Under the pieces are notes generated by a model. The model did not search any database and was not told where the DNA came from. It saw only the letters and a list, made by a program, of their open reading frames with translations. 23,400 nt of DNA, taken from positions 1 through 23,400 of the IMG/VR virus record IMGVR_UViG_3300044225_005748. One strand, given 5' to 3'. Shown one piece after another: positions 1 through 7,822 of the stretch. The stretch comes from a virus. The translations under genes and the position numbers were made by a program. Positions within the stretch are counted from its first letter, which is position 1, and each line of letters begins with the position of its first letter.

Positions 1-357
1 AACATTGATACCGAAAGATGGAAACACGTGAGAATTAACAAACCCATACGTGATTTCACAACTTACGATGACACAAACTTCAAAAAAATTTTACAAAGCA
101 CATGGGCAGTAGTGAATCATTCTAGTAATCCAGCAATGGAATCAGTCATTCATGGAATACCGGTATTTGTTTCTGAAGATAGTCTTTGCTACGACGTTGG
201 TAATCATACGTTTGCGGACATAGAACATCCTGCCATGCCAGACAGAACCAATTGGTCTAGTCAACTTGCATACACAGAATGGACTATTGATGAGATACGT
301 TTAGGTGAGCCATGGCAGAGAATAAGAAATAGATTACAGGAAAAATATATTAAATGA
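1..357 (+). CDS. C-terminal part of a capsule-type glycosyltransferase (partial, cut by window edge)
   Basis: The reading frame is open from the first base, so the gene almost certainly begins left of the window; the GTG at 28 is only the first possible start inside it. The visible end carries a pattern typical of surface-polysaccharide glycosyltransferases of the KpsC/capsule-synthesis type: a hydrophobic strand, then HSSNPAMESVIHGIPVFV (donor-site-like loop, small residues, GIP), then an aromatic tail with EWTIDEIRLGEPW. The same layout recurs in the gene at 16705-17619, which supports a shared family. It would transfer a sugar to a glycan in the cytoplasm. It overlaps the next gene by four bases (ATGA), so the two are probably translated together. 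The donor sugar cannot be told. Family fairly likely, exact role unknown. Confidence 0.6.
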   Translation, partial: NIDTERWKHVRINKPIRDFTTYDDTNFKKILQSTWAVVNHSSNPAMESVIHGIPVFVSEDSLCYDVGNHTFADIEHPAMPDRTNWSSQLAYTEWTIDEIRLGEPWQRIRNRLQEKYIK

Positions 358-1091
358 AAACCATAAACTTAAATCAACGTAACGTGATCGAACCCATAGA
401 GTGGACACAGTACAATGGTGAAGAAGTAATCGTAAAGACTATTATCAAGGGTGGCAAAAAAATACAAGAGAAACAATTCTATGAAGATAAAGTAAAGGCG
501 GTGCCAGAAGGTAATGCTTACATCATAGGTAATGGACCCAGCAGGAAAAATTTTGACCTAAAAAAATTACAAGCATCAGGACAAATTTATGGATGCAACG
601 CACTGTATAGAGATTTTATTCCAACGTACTTGGTAAGTGTTGACGCAAAAATGTCTAAAGAAATATCACAGAATAAAGTTTATGAAAAATGTTGGTGTTA
701 CGCTCCTAGCCTAGAAGTAAATCGTAACAAAGGATTGGTGCTTATTCCAAACAATCCACACTACACTTCTGGTAATCAGGCTATCTGGATATCAACTGTG
801 CATGGACATAAAAATATATACATGCTTGGATTTGATTTCAGAGAATATGGCAAGAATCAACTGAATAACATATATCAAGACACAGAAAACTACGGCGAAC
901 GCCACAGCGATGTAATTTTCACAGAATGGCTTACTCAATTTAGAAACATGATCAAGCAAAGACCTTACTGTAATTTCACAGTTGTAAATGACAATCCCGA
1001 AGAATACATGAATCATTTACAGACAGGAACTGACTTAAAAAATACGAGTGTGATTGATTATAAAACTTTTGAATCTACAGTTTTAAATTGA
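354..1091 (+). CDS. DUF115/MptE-like sugar-associated protein
   Basis: A 245-aa protein with an early nucleotide-binding-like strand and loop, AYIIGNGPSRKNFDL (residues about 55-69), followed by a GCNALYRDF segment and an acidic TYLVSVDAKMS strand. This GNGPS...GCN...D order is what I associate with the DUF115/MptE-like family, whose bacterial members include flagellin-glycosylation (Maf-like) proteins. It starts inside the stop of the preceding glycosyltransferase (ATGA), which fits a joint role in glycan synthesis. The C-terminal part has a YMLGFDFREYG strand and an HSDVIF segment typical of nucleotide-sugar-binding folds. No membrane segment or signal peptide. The family call comes from motif memory only; a different Rossmann-type sugar enzyme is possible. 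Confidence 0.5.
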   Translation: MKTINLNQRNVIEPIEWTQYNGEEVIVKTIIKGGKKIQEKQFYEDKVKAVPEGNAYIIGNGPSRKNFDLKKLQASGQIYGCNALYRDFIPTYLVSVDAKMSKEISQNKVYEKCWCYAPSLEVNRNKGLVLIPNNPHYTSGNQAIWISTVHGHKNIYMLGFDFREYGKNQLNNIYQDTENYGERHSDVIFTEWLTQFRNMIKQRPYCNFTVVNDNPEEYMNHLQTGTDLKNTSVIDYKTFESTVLN

Positions 1092-1542
1092 TGCCAGCCA
1101 ATTTTTCTCTCCAACTATAAAAATTTTTATTATGGCTTGATGTTGGATCTTTGATTACAGACATTTGCCATAGGTGCACCATTTCATGCACCAAAGTTTC
1201 TAAAAAATCTTTCCAAGTAGGAAACTTGGTCGATAGTTCAAGATAAAATCTGATTGTAGGATTTTCGTAAGGTATGACATCCTGTCTGCATGTACCTTTG
1301 CGTGACTTTCTGTTGTCCCAATCTGCTACACATTGTCCCCAATAAGTTGGACAACGCTTTATGTGGATATCAACATTTGGTAACATGCTGTTGAAGACAG
1401 ACTTGTTAATGATATAAAACCATCTGTAGGCAACGGATTCTGTTGGATAATAATTTTTTACAGTCGCTCGCTTTTCGAGTGCATTACGCATACGTAATTT
1501 TACTTTTTTCGATATTCTTTTACTTTTTACGCTTTTGCTCAT
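1075..1542 (-). CDS. SprT-like zinc metalloprotease
   Basis: A 155-aa protein with a zinc-protease helix HEMVHLWQ (H119, E120, H123) and a third candidate zinc ligand at H137 in SSHNKNFYSW, the arrangement seen in SprT/Spartan-type proteins. The first 30 residues are strongly basic, which could help bind DNA. SprT-like proteins are related to proteases that act on proteins crosslinked to DNA; a role during phage replication or takeover is inference. The gene runs against its neighbour and its tail overlaps the 354-1091 gene by 17 bases. It is divergent from the gene at 1588. Length is usual for short SprT-like members; the small C-terminal zinc-ribbon of some relatives is absent. Confidence 0.75.
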   Translation of the reverse strand: MSKSVKSKRISKKVKLRMRNALEKRATVKNYYPTESVAYRWFYIINKSVFNSMLPNVDIHIKRCPTYWGQCVADWDNRKSRKGTCRQDVIPYENPTIRFYLELSTKFPTWKDFLETLVHEMVHLWQMSVIKDPTSSHNKNFYSWREKLAGINLKL

Positions 1543-1569
1543 TGACTAACCAATATAGTATGTTATAAT
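1542..1569 (+). promoter_or_regulatory. sigma70-type promoter for the 1588 gene
   Basis: TTGACT at 1542-1547 and TATAAT at 1564-1569 with a 16-bp spacer. The start of transcription would be near 1576, about 12 bases before the ATG at 1588. It reads as a host-type (early) promoter opening the rightward gene run that includes the UvsW helicase. Confidence 0.6.
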
Positions 1570-1581
1570 AGTAATTATCAA
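1552..1581 (-). promoter_or_regulatory. possible divergent promoter for the SprT-like gene
   Basis: On the minus strand TTGATA (1576-1581) and TATATT (1552-1557) are 18 bp apart. Transcription would begin near 1545, only a few bases before the ATG at 1542, so the mRNA would be nearly leaderless. It overlaps the plus-strand promoter, so the two could compete. In AT-rich DNA such boxes also arise by chance. Confidence 0.35.
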
Positions 1582-1587
1582 ATTACC

Positions 1588-2808
1588 ATGCATCAAAATA
1601 GTACAATAAAAACAATCGAAGAGGCTATAGATATAGTAGCATATAATGATGATTTCTGCTCCGATATCAACCTAAAGAACAAGGCCATGAGTCTATCAAT
1701 GGCCAGATGGACTTGGACGGAAAAACAAGGCAAACTAGCAATTTACATTCTCAAACAATGTGAGAAAAATCTCGCAGTCGCAAACATAGATATTTCGGAG
1801 TTATTGAAGACTCCGGTATTTGAATCTACATTCAGAGTGATAGACAAACAAAAATATCTTAAGGTGCTCGTACCCGGCAACAGAAAATGTTTAGTGATGA
1901 AATTTCCTTACCAAGAGAAATTAGTAAATTATATGCGGTGTATCAAAAAAAGAGTAGAAGGAACTCTCATAGTAACATTTGATCAGGAAGAAAAACATTG
2001 GATTTTAGATTATGCAGATACAACTTTATATTGGTGTTTCCTTTTGGCAGTGCGTTATGATTTTGAAATACTAGACGATATAGCAGAGGACTTTTATGCA
2101 GTTCAATTACAAAAGAAAGCCTACAAAAAACCTTACATAGACATAGACAATATTTTAATAAATTTTAATCACGTGGATCCTGCCGTGGAGCAGAACTTTT
2201 TAGATAGGTCAAAAGGCAAACCATTCCTACAAAGGGTAGACATGTTGAAAGATTATTGTGTTGATATTCGCCATAACCATGATATCACCAATCTAACCAA
2301 GAAGATAGCATTTGCACAAGAACAATTCATCGCCGTGGACAGGAGTCTATATCCAAAAGATGCTTTTGTAAAAGCACACATTGACTTAAATTTATTTCCT
2401 TGCCTGATGGTAGGTACATCCTTGATACAGAACGAAGACATCGACGAATTACTTTCGTGGATAGAAGCATGGCGGAACGCTGGTATTATGTCGCATCAAA
2501 TATGTTTTTCATCTCAACAAGCATTGACTTGGAGATCAGGACGTATAATAAAGGATGAGTACAAACGTAAATTAAAAGATATTTTTCACTGGATAGGAAA
2601 TATTAACACACAGCCAAACGAAAAAACAAAAATATTTTGCATAGATACAAGATTCAATCCACCAATGAAGAAAGATATAGACAATTTGCAGTCATCTTTT
2701 CCATTTACCGAAACAAGTTTTTGGCCTACCAGTTCGGACTTTGTCAATAAGGTGGTTGATAATATTCCAAAAAGATTGTACTATGTAACTGATAAAAGAA
2801 ATACATAG
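1588..2808 (+). CDS. Unknown 406-aa phage protein upstream of the UvsW-like helicase
   Basis: I do not recognise this protein. It is soluble-looking, without signal peptide or membrane helices. An early segment, ARWTWTEKQGKLAIYILKQC (about residues 39-58), resembles the Q-motif-like lead-in (aromatic, TxKQ, then a helix) found at the front of some helicases and annealing enzymes, but no Walker A or DExx motif follows. A conspicuous FKYP-like patch and several Trp/Tyr-rich strands follow. It has its own promoter and ends 10 bases before the UvsW-like helicase, so it is probably co-transcribed with it and may be a helicase partner or an inactive relative (inference). Confidence 0.7.
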   Translation: MHQNSTIKTIEEAIDIVAYNDDFCSDINLKNKAMSLSMARWTWTEKQGKLAIYILKQCEKNLAVANIDISELLKTPVFESTFRVIDKQKYLKVLVPGNRKCLVMKFPYQEKLVNYMRCIKKRVEGTLIVTFDQEEKHWILDYADTTLYWCFLLAVRYDFEILDDIAEDFYAVQLQKKAYKKPYIDIDNILINFNHVDPAVEQNFLDRSKGKPFLQRVDMLKDYCVDIRHNHDITNLTKKIAFAQEQFIAVDRSLYPKDAFVKAHIDLNLFPCLMVGTSLIQNEDIDELLSWIEAWRNAGIMSHQICFSSQQALTWRSGRIIKDEYKRKLKDIFHWIGNINTQPNEKTKIFCIDTRFNPPMKKDIDNLQSSFPFTETSFWPTSSDFVNKVVDNIPKRLYYVTDKRNT

Positions 2809-2818
2809 TAGTATAAAA

Positions 2819-4288
2819 ATGAGTTCATGCAAATTGGTAATTAAAGACGAGGTAAACGTAAAGTTTCAAGATTTATCTTTAGAACACAGAAAAAAATTAC
2901 ACACCAAATTTAAATTTGAGATACCTTATGCCAGGCATCTACCCGCGGTAAAACTCGGAAGATGGGACGGAAAGGTTTCGTTTTTTGGTCTTGGTGGTAC
3001 AACATATTTGGCACTGGTCGATCAAATTCTTCCAATATTGGAAGATGCAGGCGTGTACGTTGATTTGAAAGATGAACGACACCAGCATAATTTTGAATTC
3101 CAATTGATAGATCAAAATTTTTTATCAAGCATTCAATGGCCTGACAATCATCCGTGTGCAGGACAAGATATTGTTTTGAGAGATTATCAAGTCGAAGTTA
3201 TTAATAAATTTTTAGAAAATCCTCAAAGCATCCAAGAGGTTGCCACAGGAGCAGGTAAAACAATAATCACAGCCGCCTTGTGCAAACTTGTTGAAAATTA
3301 CGGTAGGACGCTTACGATAGTGCCAAACAAATCATTAGTCACACAAACAGAAGACGACTTTGTTGCATGTAATCTCGATGTTGGCGTATATTACGGAGAT
3401 AGAAAAGAACTAGGTAGACAAAATACAATAGCCACCTGGCAATCATTAAACATACTAGAAAAGAAATCAAAAAACGAACATTCGACAGAATTCCTGGAAG
3501 CCATGCAAGACGTCAATACTATCATAGTCGACGAGGTGCATATGGCCAAAGCAGATGTTCTAAAAAGATTACTGACAGGACCTTTTGCACATTGTGGTAT
3601 TCGATGGGGCCTGACCGGTACTGTACCAAAAGCGGACTTTGAATTCTATGGTTTGAAATGCTCCATAGGAGATGTTAAAAACAAGATTCCGGCAAAAGAA
3701 TTACAAGACAAAGGTGTGTTGGCACAGTGTAACGTGAATGTTTTACAGACGCAGGATCATCCAGAATTTAAAAACTACCAGGAAGAATTAAAATGGTTAA
3801 CGACCGACGACACTCGGATGTCATGGATTGCAAATAAAATAGATGACATTTCCAATTCTGGAAACACATTAATACTTGTGGACAGAATATCCGCTGGAGA
3901 AATTCTAGAGAAGAAGATCAAAGATTCTGTATTCATTTCTGGAGCAACCAAAAATCCAGACAGAAAGGAACACTACGATGAAGTATCTACTGCAAAAAAT
4001 AAAGTTATCATTGCCACATATGGAGTTGCCGCTGTTGGCATTAACATTCCTCGTATTTTTAATCTTGTTCTTATAGAACCAGGAAAGTCCTTTGTGAGAG
4101 TGATACAATCCATAGGCAGAGGCATCAGAAAAGCAGAAGACAAGGATAATGTCCAAATTTGGGACATCACTAGTTCTTGTAAGTTTGCAAAAAGACATCT
4201 AGGACAAAGAAAAAAGTTTTACAAAGAGGCAAATTATCCGTATAATATACAAAAGATAGATTATGAAAATCCTTACATTAGAAAATAA
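2819..4288 (+). CDS. uvsW: UvsW-type superfamily 2 DNA helicase
   Basis: A 489-aa SF2 helicase. The N-terminal 110 residues form a small domain with a GRWDGKVSFF stretch typical of UvsW-like proteins. Then come the Q-like LRDYQ (120-124), Walker A ATGAGKT (142-148), DEVH box (238-241), TGT motif III (266-268), and in the second RecA domain VGINIPR and motif VI QSIGRGIRK (430-438). In T4, UvsW unwinds branched DNA and R-loops, drives fork regression and helps switch from origin- to recombination-dependent replication. Length is close to T4 UvsW (about 500 aa). It starts 10 bases after the 1588 gene and its end overlaps the next gene by 26 bases, placing it within a replication run. All core motifs look intact. 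Confidence 0.85.
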   Translation: MSSCKLVIKDEVNVKFQDLSLEHRKKLHTKFKFEIPYARHLPAVKLGRWDGKVSFFGLGGTTYLALVDQILPILEDAGVYVDLKDERHQHNFEFQLIDQNFLSSIQWPDNHPCAGQDIVLRDYQVEVINKFLENPQSIQEVATGAGKTIITAALCKLVENYGRTLTIVPNKSLVTQTEDDFVACNLDVGVYYGDRKELGRQNTIATWQSLNILEKKSKNEHSTEFLEAMQDVNTIIVDEVHMAKADVLKRLLTGPFAHCGIRWGLTGTVPKADFEFYGLKCSIGDVKNKIPAKELQDKGVLAQCNVNVLQTQDHPEFKNYQEELKWLTTDDTRMSWIANKIDDISNSGNTLILVDRISAGEILEKKIKDSVFISGATKNPDRKEHYDEVSTAKNKVIIATYGVAAVGINIPRIFNLVLIEPGKSFVRVIQSIGRGIRKAEDKDNVQIWDITSSCKFAKRHLGQRKKFYKEANYPYNIQKIDYENPYIRK

Positions 4289-4766
4289 AACATACACTTT
4301 AGAAAAGATACCAGAGTACGTGGACGACAGTTTACGTTTTGCGGTGTTGGACAATTCAAACCCGCAGGATCCTGATTACTATTACATACCCTTAATTTTT
4401 TTAGAAAGTTTCAATGCACCTGCCGCCGTGCTACAAATTGGCCCTCACAAAATCAAAATGCCATTAGATTGGAAAATGATCATAGGAGAAGCGGAGCAAG
4501 GTGAATTACATGTGCTACCAATTACAAGTTTAAATGATAGAGGATTCGAAGCATTCACTTTCAATCCACTTACAGGATCAAAGCCTGATTTTTTTGAAGT
4601 GGACATCGTGGACATTTATCAAGACATAAAATGGTACTTTCCAAAAATGAAGTCTGGCCAGTTACTAGCAGTGCCATTAGAGGACAAACACAATCCAAGA
4701 TGTGCTTATTTCGTAAAGGACATATCTAAGCAATGTGAAAACATAGATTATGGCTCCGCCTGGTAA
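4263..4766 (+). CDS. Conserved T4-like phage protein of unknown function
   Basis: A 167-aa acidic protein with alternating strands and a recognisable central pattern: LQIGPHKIKMPLDWKMIIG, then LPITSLNDRGFEAFTFNP, a DIYQDIKWYFPKMKSGQLL strand, and a closing VDYGSAW-like end. From memory this pattern recurs beside replication genes in marine T4-like phages, with no function known to me. No signal peptide or membrane segment. Its start lies inside the helicase gene (26-base overlap) and its end overlaps the next small gene by 17 bases, so it is translated as part of the same run. A structural or assembly role is as possible as a replication one. Confidence 0.7.
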   Translation: MKILTLENKTYTLEKIPEYVDDSLRFAVLDNSNPQDPDYYYIPLIFLESFNAPAAVLQIGPHKIKMPLDWKMIIGEAEQGELHVLPITSLNDRGFEAFTFNPLTGSKPDFFEVDIVDIYQDIKWYFPKMKSGQLLAVPLEDKHNPRCAYFVKDISKQCENIDYGSAW

Positions 4767-4974
4767 AACTGTAACAATCGAGGCACCAGTGATGATTGTG
4801 GACAACACAGTCATATGGATGGAACAACATTGGTTAGACAATTTTATGGCATGGTTAAAGAAGGAAAAATTAGAGATATCCGGATGGGGATGTGAAAATT
4901 ATAAGTTGAAAGTTGAGTTTGTAGATGCTAAAATGGCAACAATGTTTGGATTAAAATATGGAACAAAAAAGTAA
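4750..4974 (+). CDS. Small conserved phage protein (74 aa)
   Basis: A 74-aa protein nested between overlapping neighbours (17 bases at each end). It has a short beta-rich start (VTIEAPVMIVDNTVIWM), a helix around HWLDNFMAWLKKEKL, and ends with VEFVDAKMATMFGLKYG. That last pattern (D-A-x-M-A-x-M-F-G-L) looks like a small alpha/beta fold whose end packs on a helix. No metal site or nucleic-acid motif is obvious. The tight overlaps argue that it is real and made in step with the proteins around it. Function unknown. Confidence 0.6.
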   Translation: MAPPGKTVTIEAPVMIVDNTVIWMEQHWLDNFMAWLKKEKLEISGWGCENYKLKVEFVDAKMATMFGLKYGTKK

Positions 4975-5413
4975 AAGAAAATTTTTCGAACTTCGTAACG
5001 GGTTGAAGGCAGTTGATTTCCGTAACAAAGATTACTATGATAGGATTGATGACCATGAGCGGTCTTTGTACTCACCTTATATGATAATGCGATATGCAAG
5101 TTCTGTCTCGGGAGATAAGTTTTATCAAGAGCATTATGTTGAAATGGTCAACGAATGTGTTAACAAGCATCTGTTTACGTTGTCAGGCAAACACAAAAAA
5201 CTGTGTTGGATCCTAACTGCGATGTGCGGATCATTGAAACAACAGTTTCATCCATGGATCAAACCAATGAAGAAGGTCCCAAACAAAAGCATGAAACAGT
5301 TGCTTGAAATATTTCCAAGTGCCAAAGAGAGTGATTTGGAAACCTTGGACAAATTGATTACTGACAAAGAACTTGAAGAACTGTTAGAGGACCATGGAAT
5401 CAAATCTAAATAA
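4958..5413 (+). CDS. Conserved T4-like phage protein, possibly clamp-loader small-subunit-like
   Basis: A 151-aa, mostly helical protein. The central part reads KDYYDRIDDHERSLYSPYM, then IMRYASSVSG, then after a helix SGKHKKLCWILTAMCGSL and FHPWIKPMKK, ending in an acidic LxDKELEELL helix. A similar order (NP/SP-x-hydrophobic, RxxS, later helix and W-I/L-K) occurs in the small clamp-loader subunit gp62 of marine T4-like phages, and the replication-gene neighbourhood fits. The match is by eye and weak; it could be another helical adaptor such as a late-transcription factor. It starts 17 bases inside the 4750-4974 gene and overlaps the zinc-finger gene by 20 bases. Confidence 0.6.
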   Translation: MEQKSKRKFFELRNGLKAVDFRNKDYYDRIDDHERSLYSPYMIMRYASSVSGDKFYQEHYVEMVNECVNKHLFTLSGKHKKLCWILTAMCGSLKQQFHPWIKPMKKVPNKSMKQLLEIFPSAKESDLETLDKLITDKELEELLEDHGIKSK

Positions 5414-6080
5414 GTGTCCCTACTGCGGAAAGACTTTCACTAGAGAAAGAACACTACAGGTACATGTTTGCGAACAGAAACGCAGGCATCTACAAAAAAA
5501 TGAAAAATGGGTGCAAACTGCATTTGTTGTTTTTCAAAGATTTTATGAAATACACCAAAGAAGTGGAAAGCCAAAGACATACGATGAATTTTGTAAGTCG
5601 GCCTACTACAATGCATTTGTGAAGTTTGGCAGACACCTGAACCACATCAATCCTTTGTATCCAGAAAAATTTATAGACTATGTCATAACTTCTAAGATCA
5701 AACTCGATCACTGGGCGAGGGACGATTTGTACGAAGCATATCTCGTGGATGTTTTACGATCCGAAACAGTCGAAGACGCACTACGTAGAAGCATACAGAC
5801 AATGATGGAATGGGCAGAACAACAAAGTGTCCAGTGGAGTGACTATTTCAGGTTAGTCAATACATCAAGAGCCGTCCAGCACATACAATATGGTAGGATA
5901 TCACCGTGGTTAGTTCTCGGTTGTCCGGCAGGCAAAAAAATGTTACAATCTTTTACTGACGAACAATTACAAATGATCAATAGATTTATTGATCCAAATT
6001 TTTGGAACAATAAGTTCAGGAACTACCCTGCTGATCTTTTATTTGTAAAAGAAACTGCCAAGGAGGCAAGAATTGAGTAA
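5394..6080 (+). CDS. Phage protein with N-terminal C2H2/C2HC-like zinc finger
   Basis: A 228-aa protein. Residues 8-32 form a zinc-finger-like motif: CPYCGKTFTRERTLQ, then HVCEQKRRH, that is C-x2-C-x12-H followed by C and a later H. Directly after it comes a basic QKRRH patch that could touch nucleic acid. The rest is helical, with a KTYDEFCKSAYYNAFVKFGR segment, a DHWARDDLYEAYLVD segment and a GRISPWLVLG segment. I recall the HxCEQKRRH signature from marine T4-like phages but know of no function. The gene overlaps both neighbours. A DNA- or RNA-binding role in replication or transcription is inference. Zinc-finger proteins of this classical shape are uncommon in phage. Confidence 0.7.
   Translation: MESNLNKCPYCGKTFTRERTLQVHVCEQKRRHLQKNEKWVQTAFVVFQRFYEIHQRSGKPKTYDEFCKSAYYNAFVKFGRHLNHINPLYPEKFIDYVITSKIKLDHWARDDLYEAYLVDVLRSETVEDALRRSIQTMMEWAEQQSVQWSDYFRLVNTSRAVQHIQYGRISPWLVLGCPAGKKMLQSFTDEQLQMINRFIDPNFWNNKFRNYPADLLFVKETAKEARIE
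6060..6066 (+). promoter_or_regulatory. Strong Shine-Dalgarno deciding a TTG start
   Basis: AAGGAGG at 6060-6066 lies six bases before the TTG at 6073. Most genes in the left half show weak or no Shine-Dalgarno sequence, so this full-strength site supports the TTG as a true start although it lies inside the end of the zinc-finger gene. Confidence 0.65.
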
Positions 6081-6291
6081 AAAAATTGACGACATGATCG
6101 AGATAGAACTCGGAGACAGTCTTTTGGTAGTTGGAAGCAATGGCAAATTGAAGAAACTTATTTTGCCTGAATACAAAGACAATATAGAAGAAAGCAAAGG
6201 TACAAAAAAAGTAACAGAGATACTTGAACTTTTTGAACCCAATGCTGGATTGAAAGTTTTTGAACAAATGAACAAAAGGAAAATGAACTAA
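6073..6291 (+). CDS. Small acidic phage protein (72 aa, TTG start)
   Basis: A 72-aa protein that starts with TTG, supported by the AAGGAGG six bases upstream; the start overlaps the zinc-finger gene end by eight bases. It reads as a short beta segment (MIEIELGDSLLVVGSNGKLKK), a charged linker and a C-terminal helix (TEILELFEPNAGLKVFEQM) with a basic tail. It ends exactly at the start of the mini-DnaE gene (TAATG junction), so translation of the two is probably coupled. The DSLLV-GSNGKLKKL start could be an oligomerisation strand. Function unknown; the coupling hints that it may be a partner of the mini-DnaE protein. Confidence 0.6.
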   Translation: MSKKIDDMIEIELGDSLLVVGSNGKLKKLILPEYKDNIEESKGTKKVTEILELFEPNAGLKVFEQMNKRKMN

Positions 6292-6875
6292 TGCCTGATG
6301 TAGATATTGATTTTTTTGATAGGGAGAATGCATTGAAATTATTCAAGCACACAGCGGCCAGTATCATAAAAAATGATCAATCCGAGAAGCACAAGACAGG
6401 TGTTTACTTCCACAGCATTCCTACAGATCCAATAAGCAAAGAAGCCAGCATAGATTATAAAGAGGCGGAAGAAAGAGGATACTTCAAGATAGATTGTTTG
6501 AATGTTAACATCTACAAGGACGTAAAATCAGAACAGGATTTGGTAACATTGATGATACAGGAGCCGGACTGGGACATGTTGAAAGACAAAGTGATAGTTG
6601 ATCAACTTTTCCATCTGAATGGACATTTTGATATTGTGAGCAAACTGGAACCAAAAAACATAGAACAACTAGCGGCTGTATTGGCAATTATTAGACCTGC
6701 CAAGAGACATCTGCTATATAAATTTTGGAAGGAGATTTTAGAAGACGTTTGGAAAAAACCAACAGACGGTTCGTATTTTTTCAAGAAGTCTCACGCAGTT
6801 GCATACGCACATGCGATTGTTGTACAAATGAATCTTATAAAAAATGCACAACTTAAAGAAACACCTACTACATAA
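6291..6875 (+). CDS. Miniature DNA polymerase III alpha (DnaE)-like protein
   Basis: A 194-aa protein that begins exactly at the C-family polymerase catalytic motif: MPDVDIDF, with D3 and D5 in the places of E. coli DnaE D401 and D403. It then keeps, in the right order, an HKTGVYF segment (matching the H-x-GG loop), GYFKIDCLN with an Asp in the place of DnaE D555, an EQLAAVLAIIRPAKR segment matching the ALIRP motif, and FFKKSHAVAYAHA matching the KSHAxxYA motif. Missing are the PHP domain, the first palm half with the RGS motif, most of the fingers, and the OB fold. All three catalytic acids remain, yet it is far too small for a normal polymerase. I recall similar short proteins in marine T4-like phages, without a known role. 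Coupled to the gene before it; overlaps the next by 32 bases. Confidence 0.7.
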   Translation: MPDVDIDFFDRENALKLFKHTAASIIKNDQSEKHKTGVYFHSIPTDPISKEASIDYKEAEERGYFKIDCLNVNIYKDVKSEQDLVTLMIQEPDWDMLKDKVIVDQLFHLNGHFDIVSKLEPKNIEQLAAVLAIIRPAKRHLLYKFWKEILEDVWKKPTDGSYFFKKSHAVAYAHAIVVQMNLIKNAQLKETPTT

Positions 6876-7806
6876 CCTTGATTTCAGCAGTGGGTTTGGA
6901 ATAGACCTGCCAATGTTGAATGATCAACCACGTAATAAATTTTATAGAAACTGCCTCGCGGAATGTAAAGACAAAGTTGTCCTTGACGTGGGGTCGGGCA
7001 CAGGACTTTTGTCGGTCATGGCAATCGACGCTGGTGCGAAAAAAGTTTATGGTTTTGAGATTGATAAGAAGAATTATGAACTGTCACAACACCTAATCGA
7101 GAAGGCAAAGTTACAAGACAAGATAAAAATATTTCACATGGACGTTCTAGACTGCGATCCAAAGAAGTTAGACATAGAACCAATAGATTTTGTCATGAGT
7201 GAAACTTTCGCCAGCGACATCTTTATACAAAATTTCACGCACATCACAGACTATGTGCTACAGAAGTTTCCGCTGGCGAAAAATTGCACAGTCATACCAT
7301 CCAAGATAGAATTGAAAATAAGTGTAGTTGATCAACTCGACAAGAATGATTTCGATCCCGGCGTAAACTTACATAAAGGATTCAAGGATGCAATGAACGA
7401 GGTCGTACAGATATACCGAGACAACTGGAAGCCGCAAGGACAGGTCAGATACAATCAAGAAGTAAACATAGATCAGACACACAACCTGCAGTCAGCAAGA
7501 TTGCACGACGATGTCGTAGAAATTGAAACGGCACAAAGCATCGCAGAGTTTGATATAGATGGCACGACAACGGAACAATTACACATGTTCACTAAATCGT
7601 TTAGATTCGATGAAAAAAAGATAGCACATCCTTATTTGAAAGTGCAATGGACTTTGCACAGAAACGGTGAGCATTTTGATCTCTTCTACCCAGGAAGTCT
7701 CTGGAGAACACTCGGGTTCAAGATAGATCCTGAAAAACCAATGGAGTTTGATGCTAGATTCAACATACAGACAAACAGCCTTATCATAGCACAAAAAGAC
7801 ATCTAG
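6844..7806 (+). CDS. PRMT-like SAM-dependent methyltransferase
   Basis: A 320-aa protein with a clear class I methyltransferase core: motif I VLDVGSGTGLLSV (about 46-58), post-I YGFEID with acidic residue 72, motif II region FHMDVLDCD and then DFVMSETFASDIF (about 115-127). The S-E-x4-D arrangement sits where protein arginine methyltransferases carry the double-E loop, though the second acid is Asp. The C-terminal half is beta-rich as in the PRMT barrel, with KVQWTLHRNGEHFDLFYPG. Protein arginine methyltransferases transfer methyl groups to arginine; the target here, host or phage, is unknown. A small-molecule methyltransferase with a PRMT-like shape is the alternative. The start codon lies within the end of the mini-DnaE gene. 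Confidence 0.75.
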   Translation: MHNLKKHLLHNLDFSSGFGIDLPMLNDQPRNKFYRNCLAECKDKVVLDVGSGTGLLSVMAIDAGAKKVYGFEIDKKNYELSQHLIEKAKLQDKIKIFHMDVLDCDPKKLDIEPIDFVMSETFASDIFIQNFTHITDYVLQKFPLAKNCTVIPSKIELKISVVDQLDKNDFDPGVNLHKGFKDAMNEVVQIYRDNWKPQGQVRYNQEVNIDQTHNLQSARLHDDVVEIETAQSIAEFDIDGTTTEQLHMFTKSFRFDEKKIAHPYLKVQWTLHRNGEHFDLFYPGSLWRTLGFKIDPEKPMEFDARFNIQTNSLIIAQKDI

Positions 7807-7822
7807 ACTAAATATAGTTTTG

